The notes: a model not told the origin generated them from the letters alone. Positions 24,923-36,406 are shown, counted from the first letter of the stretch. The stretch: 64,000 nucleotides of DNA from Membranipora membranacea (GCA_914767715.1 OU612071.1:3286001-3350000); one strand, 5' to 3'. A program made the numbers and translations.

Positions 24923-25791
24923 CAATGTATTGGGATGTCCAACATTATTTTTGAGGTGTATCTTAACAGTGTTCTCTTTATTAAGTTGTTGTATTTTTAT
25001 TGCAGAAACTGAGTACTGTAACCTGTTAATAAAAGTGACGTTTTAAAACTGGTACTTGTAACATTAAAACACATTAAATTATTTGACATCAAATTGTTGT
25101 GAACGGTTTAGAAGCAAATACAAAATAGAAAAAAGCAACTTAATTATCTTGACTTACAAATTTTGACACCTTCACATAAGTATGGTGATTCCTGGTTGGT
25201 GAGCTATAATATTGGTGCTGTTGTAGGTACTGAACCTATTAATAAAATGGCATACAATGACTACGTACAAAAACTAGGTCACAACAAATTTATGTGGCAA
25301 TTGCATACATGTTGAATACAATTAACTTCAGATTAATTGTGCGTTTAAGAATTTGAAGATACATGTAAAAGCAATAAAATACAAAAAATGAACTTACGTA
25401 TTCAGCCTTAGACTTAAGATATGTAATATGGTGGTGTAATGATACGCTAATTCTCCTGTAGTGTAGTAACTATTGAGGAGAAAATTTTCCCAAACAGGTG
25501 GGTTTGACTATAAAACTGATTTCTTTCTACATTTTGACGTCTTAGTTGGGTGACGGCTAAATGACTAATGCTATAAGAAAACTGTATAATATGGGACAAG
25601 AATAGATTGTTTAGACTTGGCTAGCCACAGCTTGAGATAATATTGGGTATATAATGAGCAAGGACATAAAATTCACATCATGCAGAGAAAAGGTTACATC
25701 AAAATCTATGACCTTGCTTGAATATTGGCCTCTATTATGTAATATTAAACTAGGTGAGGCAAAAACTGGGTGCATCACGTATATACCGATA
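24923..25791. mobile_element. ~870-bp insertion in the second duplicated half
   Basis: Copy 1 reads CACTTAATCATAGAACAGTG without interruption near 16270. In copy 2 the same sequence is split: AAGTAATCA at 24915-24924 and AATCATAGAACAGTG at 25793. AATCA appears on both sides, consistent with a 5-bp target duplication. The ends show no obvious inverted repeat and the interior has no recognisable gene. Confidence 0.5.
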
Positions 25792-25961
25792 CAATCATAG
25801 AACAGTGCTTACTGGACCTATGCTTAGTAAAAACTGTATAGTAACTCATCATGCTATCATTTTAATACTGCGCTGATAAGAACCCATTACCACAGCTGTA
25901 CTGCCTTGCATTGTTATCACGGAGGAATGTCTGTGTCTGTGTCAGGAAACAGTTAGTTATA

Positions 25962-27338
25962 TTATAGTTTACTCTTCCATATAGTAAAATAACAATCTCC
26001 TACTCTGAGAGATATGAGACTTCCACCACAATAAGTGATATAAGATCTGGCTTTATCATTCTGATGTTTAACCATACAGCACCACCCTCCCTCCTCCTCA
26101 GCATCAAACTTCTCGCCCACATATTTAGCTCTCTGGGAGTAATCATCACTCTTCTGTACAGCCTCTATAGCAGTAAGTACAGCGTTCTCTCTAAGACGAT
26201 CTTCTGTCTTCAGTGTGTACTCCCAGCTGATATGACAGGGTCTGAGTTTATCATCTGATCCTCCTGAGGTGAGAGCCACCTGCCCACCTGTAGATGATAA
26301 GGGATTTTTTTTGCTTATAGCTAACAAAACAAGGTCAATAATTCAGCTTTGTCCAAAAAGATAATATCATAAAGTAGATCTCTGCAAAGAAAAAAATAAG
26401 AATTATAGCCTGCTCTTTATGGCCACTATTCTGGCCGCTTAGATCTGAATCAATATTAGATCTTAAATAAAATAAATCTGTTTTTGTGTGAAGGTATGTA
26501 TATCAGTGATTTTTATGGAATTTACCGATTTTAACCATAATGTACCCTTGAATTGAGAACCTTATTCACATCAACCTATGCGTTGACGTGTTTCATAATC
26601 ACTATGGTTTCATGCTTCGAATGAGTAGTCCCCTCTCGTTTTGAATGATGAATGCTATCGACTTCCATAATATAAAAAACATTGAAAGAGATCTGCCGCT
26701 GCCGGGATTTGTTCATGTTTATGTCATAGAAGGAGAGAGCTCCCTTCTACCTACAATTTTTTTTGTGATTCGATTGCAATGTTTACAAAGTAGGGAGCGA
26801 TTCCCATACTTTAGGCTCCAGAATAAATTCAATCATAATTGAAAGTCAAACTATTTATGCAGCAAACACAAAGAAAGTTTTTTTTTTCTTTCAGTGCTAG
26901 CTTGGAAGAACACAGAGGAGCTCCACATAAAATAAGATATAAATGATTCTCCTACTCGAGTCAAGAGAAGACACAAAAATAGTAAAATATCTGATCTGAA
27001 ACATTGTATGCAGTATTTGTCAGCAGATGTCGCCAAGGGTTAATTGATGAATGCCATAATATAAGTTACTATGACCTACCCTGATTAAGATCGATCCCAG
27101 CGATATTAGGCAGGTCCATATTAGGTGTTAGGTTCCTGATCTCACTCTTCTTCGGTACTGAGACCTTGAAGCAGGCCTGACAGGGCTGCTTACAGCCCTC
27201 AGTCCAGCCATCATGCTGATCCTCCAGACATGTGATACAGAAGTTATGTCCACATGACAGAGAGACTACCTGACCATGTACATCACTACACTTCCAGCAT
27301 CTCATCAGATTGACTGTGGTCACTGTCACCTGAGCCAT
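25962..27338 (-). CDS. RING finger - LC8-type dynein light chain fusion, copy 2
   Basis: Same structure as the gene at 16483-17744: exon 1 27338-27080, exon 2 26287-25962, phase-1 junction, 194 residues. All eight RING ligands are kept (CWKC, CGHNFC..C, CQAC). Exon 1 differs from copy 1 at about 7 of 86 residues. Exon 2 differs at roughly a third of its ~107 residues, including TEDRLRENAVLTAIEAVQKS and the end GDCYFTIWKSKL. Both frames are free of stops and both splice pairs are intact, so both copies look functional. The gene lies about 9.6 kb from copy 1 in the same orientation, inside the rearranged tandem duplication. The function is inferred as in copy 1. Confidence 0.75.
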
Positions 27339-27639
27339 TACTCAATTGTTGTTTTTTTGTTATCGGCTGCAAAAGAAAAACCGGCACATTATCATCATAT
27401 ACATCGTAAATGAGACGTGTTGTCTAACTATGACTGTACTTGTTGGAATTCTTACTGAGTATTAAACACTAACTTACTCTGTAAGATCACAGACTATCAT
27501 CAAAGAAAGGCTCACAAAATTCTCCTGTTCACTATACTGTGCTTCTTATTGAAAACTCTGCTCATGGTTAGTCTATCATGATGTAAAAACGAAATTCTCT
27601 AACCTGAAATATCCCCAGTTTTATAATATGTCTACTCCT

Positions 27640-29060
27640 ACTACATGCTAAGTTATAGATGTCAGCGTTCTCTCATCGATATGTCATATTCAGGATCATG
27701 TGATGAGGGCAGTGAACATTAGAGTTTTGGTTTCATACGATAAGGTTTAGTTACAGATTGTCTGAGTCAAAAGTTAGGGCTGAACCAATCAGAAAACACC
27801 TGTGAACACGTCGATGATAACAGTGTTCACTCTAAATTTTGAGAAGACAACTGTTTCCCAATAATACCTGACAAGATTGTCAAAATAGGTTGTAGTTTCA
27901 CAATTGATCATGCCTAATACTGATATTAAGTGACTTTTTTGCATAGCATTTACTCTTATTCTGCTAAAACAGGACAGGAGTAACAGTGTTTCTTTACTAG
28001 ATTTATGCATCTGCTGTCAACATAACGAATATGCACCAATAAAAGATCGTAGCAATAGGTTATCAAATGAAGTTTAGTTATATTGCATATATGCTGAAAG
28101 TCCAGAAACCGTTAACTGAGGTAAAGTGCCATTTCCGACAGCTGCACATCACTAGAGAGAGCTGAGAGCGCCATGCAGTGCTGATAACAAGGATGACACG
28201 GATTGGTTCCCACCATGTAAAGTGTCTGAGCTTCGAGATAAAAAGGCAAGTTACTAGGAGACTAAGCAAACATAATAAATACCATAACCTGATAATCACG
28301 GAGTACTTAGCGCTGAAAAAATGATAAAGCTGTGTAATACTGAGGTAGAGTCATTAGATCACAAAGGTCACTTTGTATAGTTCAACTCTGTATTTTCTTA
28401 TAATATCACAGCTGCAGTGGGTTTGAGATAAGACAAACGTCAGTCAGAGTATCTTAGATTGTACTATATTATTGCCTGGCTCTATGCACTAAATCCATAA
28501 TGTAAATAAATGATTGCACCTACGCTAGTGGGTTGATGCTATACCTCAAGCGGCCCGCTCGCCTATGCTAAGCAGCCCAGAGTTAATGTACAAAGCCACC
28601 ACGCCGGCCTGTGAGCCGGGCAATTATCACCGCTTCCCAATACATTGCGCAACCTGTTGGAGCACCGCTAGCATTGTTGCTGGCTTGGAGGCACTCAGCC
28701 ATTAATCAGCAGATGGAAGCCTCACACCAATGATCGGATTTAAATTGCTAATTAACCAACAAAACACGTTCAAAAATCACAGAGGGGAAAATTAGTCAGC
28801 CATACACCTTATATGCCCTGAGACAGTATATAATATATGAAGGTTATGTAGATACTATACAATACAAGAAACGAGCAGACACTGTGAAATCTTAATGCAG
28901 AGAATGATAGTTACCTTCCCTTTTTGGATGCACTTTATCGACCATCAATTATTCATGCCAAGTAGTGCATTGAGGTTTTTTCCAGGCAAAACTGACACAA
29001 TTTTATCATAAGTAACAGCCGACAATAAATGCAGTGGTCATTTGGTAGTATTTAAGCAAC
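27640..29060. other. intergenic, with one GC-rich block
   Basis: There is no supportable exon. Positions ~28545-28700 are unusually GC-rich for the window (GGCCCGCTCGCC, GCCGGCCTGTGAGCCGGG) and may be part of a repeat of unknown class. The rest is AT-rich. Confidence 0.45.
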
Positions 29061-29062
29061 TC

Positions 29063-29625
29063 CAACTGTGCTTACTACAGACTATACAGTAGCATACTGA
29101 TGAGTGGGTAACTGTGCTTAGTGCAGATTATACAGTAGAATGCTGATGAGTAGGTAACTGTGATTAGTACAGACTATACAGTAGCATGCTGATGAGTAGG
29201 TAACTGTGCTTAGTACAGACTATACAGTAGCATACTGATGAGTGGGTAACTGTGCTTAGTGCAGATTATACAGTAGAATGCTGATGAGTAGGTAACTGTG
29301 ATTAGTACAGACTATACAGTAGCATGCTGATGAGTAGGTAAATGTGCTTAGTACAGACTATACAGTAACATACTGATGAGTGGGTAACTGTGCTTAGTAC
29401 AGATTATACAGTAGAATGCTGATGAGTAGGTAACTGTGCTTAGTACTGACTATACAGTAGCATGTTGATGAGTAGGTAACTGTGCTTAGTACAGACTATA
29501 CAGTAACATACTGATGAGTGGGTAACTGTGCTTAGTACAGATTATACAGTATCATACTGATGAGTGGGTAACTGTGCTTAGTACAGACTATACAGTAGAA
29601 TGCTGATGAGTGGGTAACTGTGCTG
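29063..29625. repeat. 46-bp minisatellite, ~12 units with higher-order pattern
   Basis: The unit is GTGCTTAGTACAGACTATAC followed by AGTAGCATACTGATGAGTGGGTAACT. Variants (ACAGACT/GCAGATT, GCATAC/GAATGC, GTGGG/GTAGG) recur in blocks, so groups of two to three units have been duplicated together. A single related unit lies in block Y' near 31285. Confidence 0.95.
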
Positions 29626-30195
29626 ATAAGATGGCTTATAATAAGTTGTCTCCACATTTCGACATAGTATATCATCACCACATGTGTGTACCATTGCTGA
29701 CAAGATGCCAGGTTTATGATGCTGTTATCTCAATCACTATGCATCATTCAAGAGTTTGAGATAAGGCGACCTTCTATACCCAAAATCTGTTTTGAATCGA
29801 AATCTAACTTTGATGATGTATTGAGCGAGTTACAACATGGATTCCTTGTGATGACACCTGAAATAGATGGACTTACATATGTGTCAACTGTCCCGGATCT
29901 CACGGGATTGTCCAGGGATTATGCTCATTGTCCCTCAAGCACTTAATGTCCCTCAAATGTCCAGGGAAATGATTTATGTATGCTTAAAAATCGGTCATGT
30001 ATGTTAGAATAGCTGTTATTATGTTTATTCAATTGCCCTGGCAACAGCAATGGACATGACACTATTTTGACATTGATGATACATTGTTTTACTATGATGT
30101 GTATGTCTATTGTTTGTAAGTGTAGTGTAGCCCTATAATTCAATCTGTTAGAGACTGTGATAAAAGATAAGATAAGAGTGGTTACTAGCCAATGA
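29626..30195. other. intergenic; one exon-like frame without recognised identity
   Basis: A plus-strand frame at 29716-29946 (residues such as SKSNFDDVLSELQHG and FLVMTPEIDGLTY) has protein-like composition but no motif I know and no clear splice partner. Confidence 0.2.
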
Positions 30196-30268
30196 ACTTC
30201 ATTGTTCATTGTTCATTGTTCATTGTTCATTGTTCATTGTTCATTGTTCATTGTTCATTGTTCATTGT
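30196..30268. repeat. (TTCATTG)n 7-bp microsatellite
   Basis: About ten perfect 7-bp units. It is unrelated in sequence to the TTACATG array but has the same period. Confidence 0.95.
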
Positions 30269-31089
30269 ACTAGCTAAGTCCCACTTCTAAAGAAATGATT
30301 TTGATAATACTAAAATCTCTTCACAAGTTTTTTCTTTAGTTATGGAAATATAAAATTCACACTCTGCACATTTTTGTCCAATTCTTCTCATCTCATCAAA
30401 GAAAGACAATACCATAACCTAAAGCAAAGAGGTCATGCAAATACTTAGATGCATGGAATACCACTTACCCTTTTCTAAAGAAAAGTGTGCAGGGGATGGG
30501 CTATGCCCATTGTACTTACTACTGTGAAAGTGACATTAATATAACTGGTGGTGGATCTAATGATGTGTTCAGACACACACTTGGCAAGAAACATAAGGAG
30601 ATGGCCAAGACTGTACAGACCAGTAAATAATAATTACATTACAACAGCCATATCTATTGAATCTGTTTACTCAGTTGTCTGTACGATTGTGTGGGACAGT
30701 CTCTGTCATATCCATGTATCTATATTCAGAGTAAGCTTAATAGCATAAAATGCCTGGATTTTGGTCTTTTTTGCTTTGTAATTGCTCTAAAGCTTCGGCG
30801 GCCGGGGCGCTGCCCCAGACCCCGCCAGTTGGCCTAGGCGGCCCCCTGGCCTGGTTTGTCCCCCAAAAATATTAGCCCATGTTGACAGGTATGTGGACTT
30901 AGCTCATGTCATACTAGTTTTAGTTACTAGTTCTAGTACCAGTTATATCAGACACAATATATATGTATTAGTACAATACAAGTCGTTTGTCAAGAGTTTT
31001 AGTTTATAATAATGTTTCTGAATGAAATATTAATATCTCACCAAGAACCAATTATTGATATTTTTTAGAAAACTTCTAGCCAGACACTT
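30269..31089. other. intergenic with a GC-rich patch at 30790-30860
   Basis: The patch contains self-complementary GC-rich words (GGCGGCCGGGGCGCTGCCCC and GGCCTAGGCGGCCCCCTGGCC). It resembles 33620-33740, including a preceding AGCTTCKG. No exon is supported. Confidence 0.5.
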
Positions 31090-31720
31090 AGACATAAATA
31101 TTTGTATTTGTATTTGTTGCGGAACATGCCTATTACAATTGCAATTACAGGATTATAGCTTTTTGAATTGATCAAGCTACAGTAGGATTTCAATAAAATG
31201 CTCTATAATTCTTATAAACTGTATCGGTATCAGAGTCAATTATAGTTTCACTTTAGCTAATTCAAGATACCAGTAACTGCGCTAAATACAGACTATACAG
31301 TAGTACATTACACTGTGTCATTTTAATACTGACCTGATGTGAAGCCATCACTACTTTTTCGCCTTGTATTATTAACACGGAAAGATGGCAAACCTATACA
31401 GCTATAGACCCTGGGTTAACATTTGTATATCAAGGTAACAACACAGAGTAAGGATATATCTTTACTCTGCGGTAACAACTATAAAAGATAATCCGCCAAT
31501 ATTATGTAATGAGGAAACATAATTCATATATTTCAAATATATACATAATTCACATCATATCATATATACAAGCTGATACTAATTTTTGCTGATATAAAAC
31601 CCTGATGCAACATAACTTCAGTTTGCCGGAACCACTATCATTAAATTAAAGCACCGTTGGATATAGCAAGGACTACCTGGGTCCTTGGTTTCGTTTGAGA
31701 TCATTATTCACATGTAGTAG
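31090..31720. repeat. block Y', paralogous to 20780-21420
   Basis: Same landmarks as block Y, more diverged. In this half Y' precedes X', whereas in the first half X precedes Y. Confidence 0.7.
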
Positions 31721-32810
31721 ACAACGACAAGATGTCGGCTCTAAGTGGCAGGGTCTGCATCTGTAGATTACCTGTATAAGTACTGCCTGGCAGCACAAAC
31801 ATTTCCAATTTAACCAAAACTAGGAATACAGAGGGTTACAGATGTAGAGTTACACTGGCATATATTTTGAAGCCCAATATTGTTATCAGGCACACATTAC
31901 TATTGTGTACGAGTCACAAAAAATATTATTGAGAAACTGTTCACTTTTAATCAAGTGTTGGCCTCGATTAACTACTCTAAAATGGGTGAGGGTTCAATGC
32001 CTATTTTGAGTGCACTGCAAAGTAAAAATAAAAACACTGATGGTAACAGGGAGGGTAAGTGATGGTAAGTGCTGTGAGGTTTCCATTATAATTACTCATA
32101 ATTTTCTCCCCTTGTCAAAAAAGGGGACAACTCTGTACAAACTTATCAAAGTATGTACCTAGAGAAGTGAAGAAGGGATTTTCAAGAGGGAAAACTGTAT
32201 CATTAAACTACGAATGTTAAGAACATCTAACTATGCAACATGGGCTAAACCCACAAGCCCTTTACGATGGCTCATTATTTAATATAAAACCAAATCTATA
32301 TAAGGTAATACAATCATGCGAACCATACTTGCCAAGTCTCCCGATTTAGGCGTGACCCTCCAGATTTTTACACCCACCTCCCACTTTTTGTAAATCTCAC
32401 TATTTCCTCCAGATTTGAGAGAAAACAGTCCAATCGCAATTTTTTGATAGTTATCCAAGCACATGTTGTTGTTGACTAGTTACTGTTAAGGTCTTTGCAC
32501 ACAAAATTGAAAGGAATTATCAAATTAAACAATCCTAATAAATTTACCTGTTCTGTTAACATTCAGCCTATTATTGTTAATGACCAATAGCATCCTCTCA
32601 TAACTCACAACACTGAGGTAATACACCTGTAATTGGGTGAAGGTCAACTTGTTGCACCCATCCTCCAAAATAAAATGACTAGTATGCTGAAGACAAATAA
32701 GGACCCAGGCAAGTTGATAGTACTGCAGTCAGTAATATTGAGGCATGAAAATGTTGCCTGTTGTATTTGCAATTGAAATTTTGGTGATTTGAGGTTTTAA
32801 ATAATTTTAG

Positions 32811-33025
32811 CAAAATCAATTTGGGGCGCTTTATGCAGACAAGTCAGTTGAGGCAAAATTGGCTGGAAAACCTGTAAAAATGCACTTGCTCCGTTTGATT
32901 GAGCGCCAAAAAAATTTGACAACCGTTTTTCTTTCAATACTCTCAAGTATGTCAGAGCAGAAGCAGACCATCGTTTTGAGTGGTCTGGTTAAAGAATTGA
33001 AAGAAGCTGAAGCAGGCTTTTGGAG
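32811..33025 (+). CDS. candidate exon inside the hAT-like element, unrecognised
   Basis: A 215-nt stretch lies between a TTTTAG acceptor and a GAG/GTGAGA donor and is open in one frame, with strongly coding-like composition: QNQFGALYADKSVEAK, then HLLRLIERQKNLTTVFLSIL, then LVKELKEAEAGFW. It looks like an amphipathic, coiled-coil-prone segment. A second exon-like stretch lies upstream (about 32634-32690, GEGQLVAPILQNKMTS). I do not recognise a family. It may be a decayed transposase exon or a captured host exon. Confidence 0.35.
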
Positions 33026-33201
33026 GTGAGAAGTCAACATAATTTGCATGTAAAGCAATGGGGAAATAAATAGAGGTGTTGGACCTGACTGTCATTGGTC
33101 ACAATATAAAGTAGCTAGTCAAGTGCATACCTTTAGTTTTCATTTCCTTTCAGATCACACATTTTTTAGTATTAATTTTGTACTGTCTACTCTAGTTAAA
33201 T

Positions 33202-33537
33202 TTAAGTGAAGGAAAATAGAAACCTAACAATTCCAAAGGTAGGTCCACTCCAATTTAACAAAGCTCGGACCAAAGACTTTGAAACATATTTAATGTTAGT
33301 CAAACAAAAATATAGTACCTTATCTGGATTCTCACTGTCTGTGACTGAGCACATTTTCAGATCTTGATGATGCATGGGCACTTGTAGCCTGTCTTGACAG
33401 GCAAAGGCCCCCTCGGACTTACATGCCTCTACTTTGCCAATGGGGTGTTTGATACTGGACATTGACAATGTAAAGGCATGCATGTAAGAGATCCAGGGGC
33501 CCATGGAGTGATTGTAATTGTTTAAAGTGTATTTCAC
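33202..33537 (-). other. exon-like minus-strand frame in the hAT-like element
   Basis: The frame contains EACKSEGAFACQDRLQVPMH and CSVTDSENPDK followed by a GTACTA donor-like site at ~33319. It is coding-like but unrecognised, and the right-hand part of the frame (after the donor) looks intronic. Confidence 0.25.
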
Positions 33538-34363
33538 CTCAGTTTGATATTTCTAGTACTAGTACAAACATGAAATTTTTTGGGGTCAAATATACGTTTT
33601 TAGCCCTTCCTAGTGGCTGGAAACGCTCTCAGAGCTTCTGCAGACGGGGCTCCGCCCAGTACCCCGTTGGGGGGCTTGCACCGCCCCCCAAACCCCCAGG
33701 TGGGTGACTCGGGTGCTTCGCACCCTCGAAGCACCACGTTGTGGAGCAGTATCGCCGTAAAATGGAATCTCCCTATTTTGTATTTAGAATACTTGGCAAG
33801 TATGATGCGAACATATGTAAAGAAAAGTCGAGGGTATGAACATCAACAAACAAGCTCTGAAATAAACACCATCCTGTGAAATGCGCGCTGATTGTGCCAA
33901 TCTCCTGAGTTAACCTGCTGTTTTTTTCCCTTGAAAACGTAGAGCTGAAGCAATCGGCCACTAGATCAACACTACCATCACCAGATAAAAACCTCAAACC
34001 TCAGATATGAGCCTGTGACAATTATCAGACTATTGCGTTAGTCAGATGTGATACAGGCGATGTCTGGAATCTGACAAATTGAGATCATAGTATAATAACT
34101 CACCTCTGTCTGATACTGTATCAGATTTTAGACCCTTAATTTTGGCTTTCTATCAAACTCGCTGCAGTCTAGGAGAAACTATACAACACCAAATGCCCTT
34201 ATTGTATGCATGCATAATCAAATCCTTATTTCATAGGGAGGGAGGGGGGTCACTACTTTCCCCTTAGTCAAACACAAAAGTTTTGGTAAGCCTGAAGGCT
34301 GTTCATAAACATGGTGTTATTTCGTGATGGTGGAACCATAAATGCCTTGTGTTCCAGTATGTT

Positions 34364-35131
34364 AAAGTCCTCAGACAGATCAGTGATAGGTTTTTTAATT
34401 TTTGATCTGTATTTCAATACAAAACACATATGGATACCCTTCAGAGTATCAGAGATCCGAATTGTTTTTTGAAATGAATAAGATAAATTGACATCCAGCA
34501 CCTTTTTGCCGTAGTACAATAACAAATCTAACTAGCTTCAATAAAAATATTATACCACCGTACTGCCCAGAAAGGACATACTATACAAGATGATTCAATT
34601 GGATATTATTCAGAGAGCGATTGTGAAGTTAAAAGATATTGAAACTCCAACAAGCATATAAAACACAATATGCTAGATTAAAGGAATACAGGGATGAAAG
34701 TAAACGTCCAAAATAGAATAGGAAAATTTGTGAAAAATTGATAAACTTAAAATGTCACAACTTGAATGCCAGTGGAGTGATATGAATAGAAATTACCCAA
34801 CTAAGCTTACACAGTTACTGTTCTCAGTAAGCAAAAGTGTGTCAGCAAAATGTTCTCAAGTAGTCTCATAAAATGGCAGCAGTAAGCTAAATGGGTAAAT
34901 ATTAGTAACAGTTCGTTGGCCAGTTTCTGGGCTGACATGATCTTAGCGAGTATTAGTTACAGCGAGATATATACTAAGTTACGAAGGGGAGTGAATATCA
35001 GTTTACAATTTACAGTTTAATGTTGTCTGTCAATTTTCATTCAAGTGGAAAGGCAAACTTTTCCTACCACAAATACTTAAGGGTAATACCGTTCCCACAA
35101 TGCATCCATGACTATGTTATGTCTCTCTATA
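34364..35131. other. intergenic, nothing recognised
   Basis: AT-rich sequence without supportable features, 3' of the cytidine deaminase exons. Confidence 0.45.
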
Positions 35132-35219
35132 TGACTAGGTTGTGACTAGGTTGTGACTAGGTTGTGACTAGGTTGTGTCTTGTTTGTGTCTAGGTTGTGA
35201 CTAGGTTGTGACTAGTTTG
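35132..35219. repeat. 11-bp minisatellite (TGACTAGGTTG) overlapping the deaminase stop
   Basis: About eight units with a few TGTCTAGGTTG variants. The last unit contains the complement of the final codons and TAG of the cytidine deaminase, so the array appears to have grown from the end of the coding sequence. Confidence 0.9.
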
Positions 35220-36406
35220 TGTCTCTCTCATCTTTCAGAGCAGCAGGATGGAACCCTAGAGGTAGGAGATCATTAACTGATAACTGTATATAAGAACCAT
35301 CAGGCTTCACACAGTATAAACTCCAGTCAGTACCAAACTAGAGATAAACAGAAGTGAGAAGACATGTTAGTTAGTGCTGTCATGGATCCGAAGGGCCGTC
35401 TATCGCGACTTTAAACCTCCCAACCAGAGCACACCAGCTCAATACAGATTAATTAGTTAGTATCAGCGAAGCAAGTATGCATATAACTGAAGGAAGTAAT
35501 GATGATTTAATTGAAAATTACCAAGTCTATTTATGGAAGAGTCTGCATGCTACAAAGATTCCAAAAATTCACCAAATCACTAAATTCTGCTCTAGGCAAT
35601 AAAATTTTGGAAATCTAAACATACATGATGGAAAGATATCTGACCTCTACTTATGTTTGTCTGCAGGCTCCACATGGACCTTTGAATGTTCCCTTAACGT
35701 CACTAAAAGTAGATACAATAACGCATTGTATGAATATCATGTACACTTTACTTGGATACGGACCTTCCATACAGCAAAAGATGAGAAAGAAGATAAGGAA
35801 GATAAACATTGGATAGGGTTGAGTAAAATACAAAAAATCTGAGGAGCTTTCCCTTGTGCTCCAAGGAGCAAATCCGCCCTTGTTGTTTCACATGTCTGTC
35901 AGCAACCCTCAGCTGGTGCATTGAGTACATACTATCATATAATCAAGAATAACCATTAGACGCAACACAAAGTTACTGGGATACGCAGACAAGGTCCCAA
36001 TGCAATGGTCCGAGCCTGGTCTAAATAATGTTCGAGAAAGAATCTCACTTTATCATACTCTGGACTATAATCCACTTGTAGCTGACATTGTAATAATAAG
36101 GGTTGTATTACTTTCATGATGGGAGCTTAAAAACCCAATCTTATTTCATGTCTCAGTGCTCAGGCGGCTGCAGGTGCTTGTTTGTGGCAGAGAAAGTGAA
36201 TAACATTTGTTTTTGTAGTTGGGGTTCTTTTTTGTTAAATTTGGTACCCTAACCAGAAGTTATATACACTCTTGTCTTACAGAGTCATACTTACCAGCAT
36301 ACAGCCATAGATATAAAATTTTGATATCCTTTAGTTACCGCATTACATACAGCTACCCTCTCAGCGCACAGAGTCAGACCATAGGAGGCATTCTCTACAT
36401 TACAGC
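35212..36406 (-). CDS. CDA: cytidine deaminase, 3' exons, with an in-frame TAA
   Basis: Cytidine deaminase converts cytidine or deoxycytidine to uridine forms in pyrimidine salvage; it is a cytosolic, zinc-dependent tetramer. Three exons join in phase. 36406-36295 encodes GCNVENASYGLTLCAERVAV and holds the zinc Cys and catalytic Glu (CAE). 35702-35645 carries PCGACRQ with the other two zinc Cys. 35337-35212 encodes FGTDWSLYCVKPDGSYIQLS through LLPLGFHPAALK to TAG. In the middle exon the codon two after CRQ is TAA, where family members have Met or Leu before xEFGT; the frame continues correctly to the GAG/GTCAGA donor. The 5' exon with the PYSxFxVGAA motif was not found in 36407-37027 or in UCHL5 intron 1. 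It is therefore either a recent pseudogene, a null allele, or a gene with one sequence error and an undetected first exon. It is divergent to UCHL5. Confidence 0.8.

Larger units (their letters stand above)
32324..33804. mobile_element. hAT-like non-autonomous DNA transposon (13-bp TIR, 8-bp TSD)
   Basis: The left end CATACTTGCCAAG (32324-32336) and right end CTTGGCAAGTATG (33792-33804) are perfect inverted repeats. ATGCGAAC is duplicated on both sides (32316-32323 and 33805-33812). The paralogous block X near 19153 has the uninterrupted site ATGCGTACATATG. An 8-bp TSD is typical of the hAT superfamily. I see no hAT transposase; at 1,481 bp the element is too short for a full one. It contains an exon-like plus-strand frame (32811-33025), a minus-strand exon-like frame (33202-33537) and a GC-rich palindromic patch (33620-33740). 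Confidence 0.85.
32195..34363. repeat. block X', paralogous to 19050-19925, interrupted by an hAT-like element
   Basis: The paralogous sequence runs from ACTGTATCATTRAACTA to GTTCCAGTATGTT, with 1,481 bp of transposon plus 8 bp of duplicated target inside. Confidence 0.8.
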
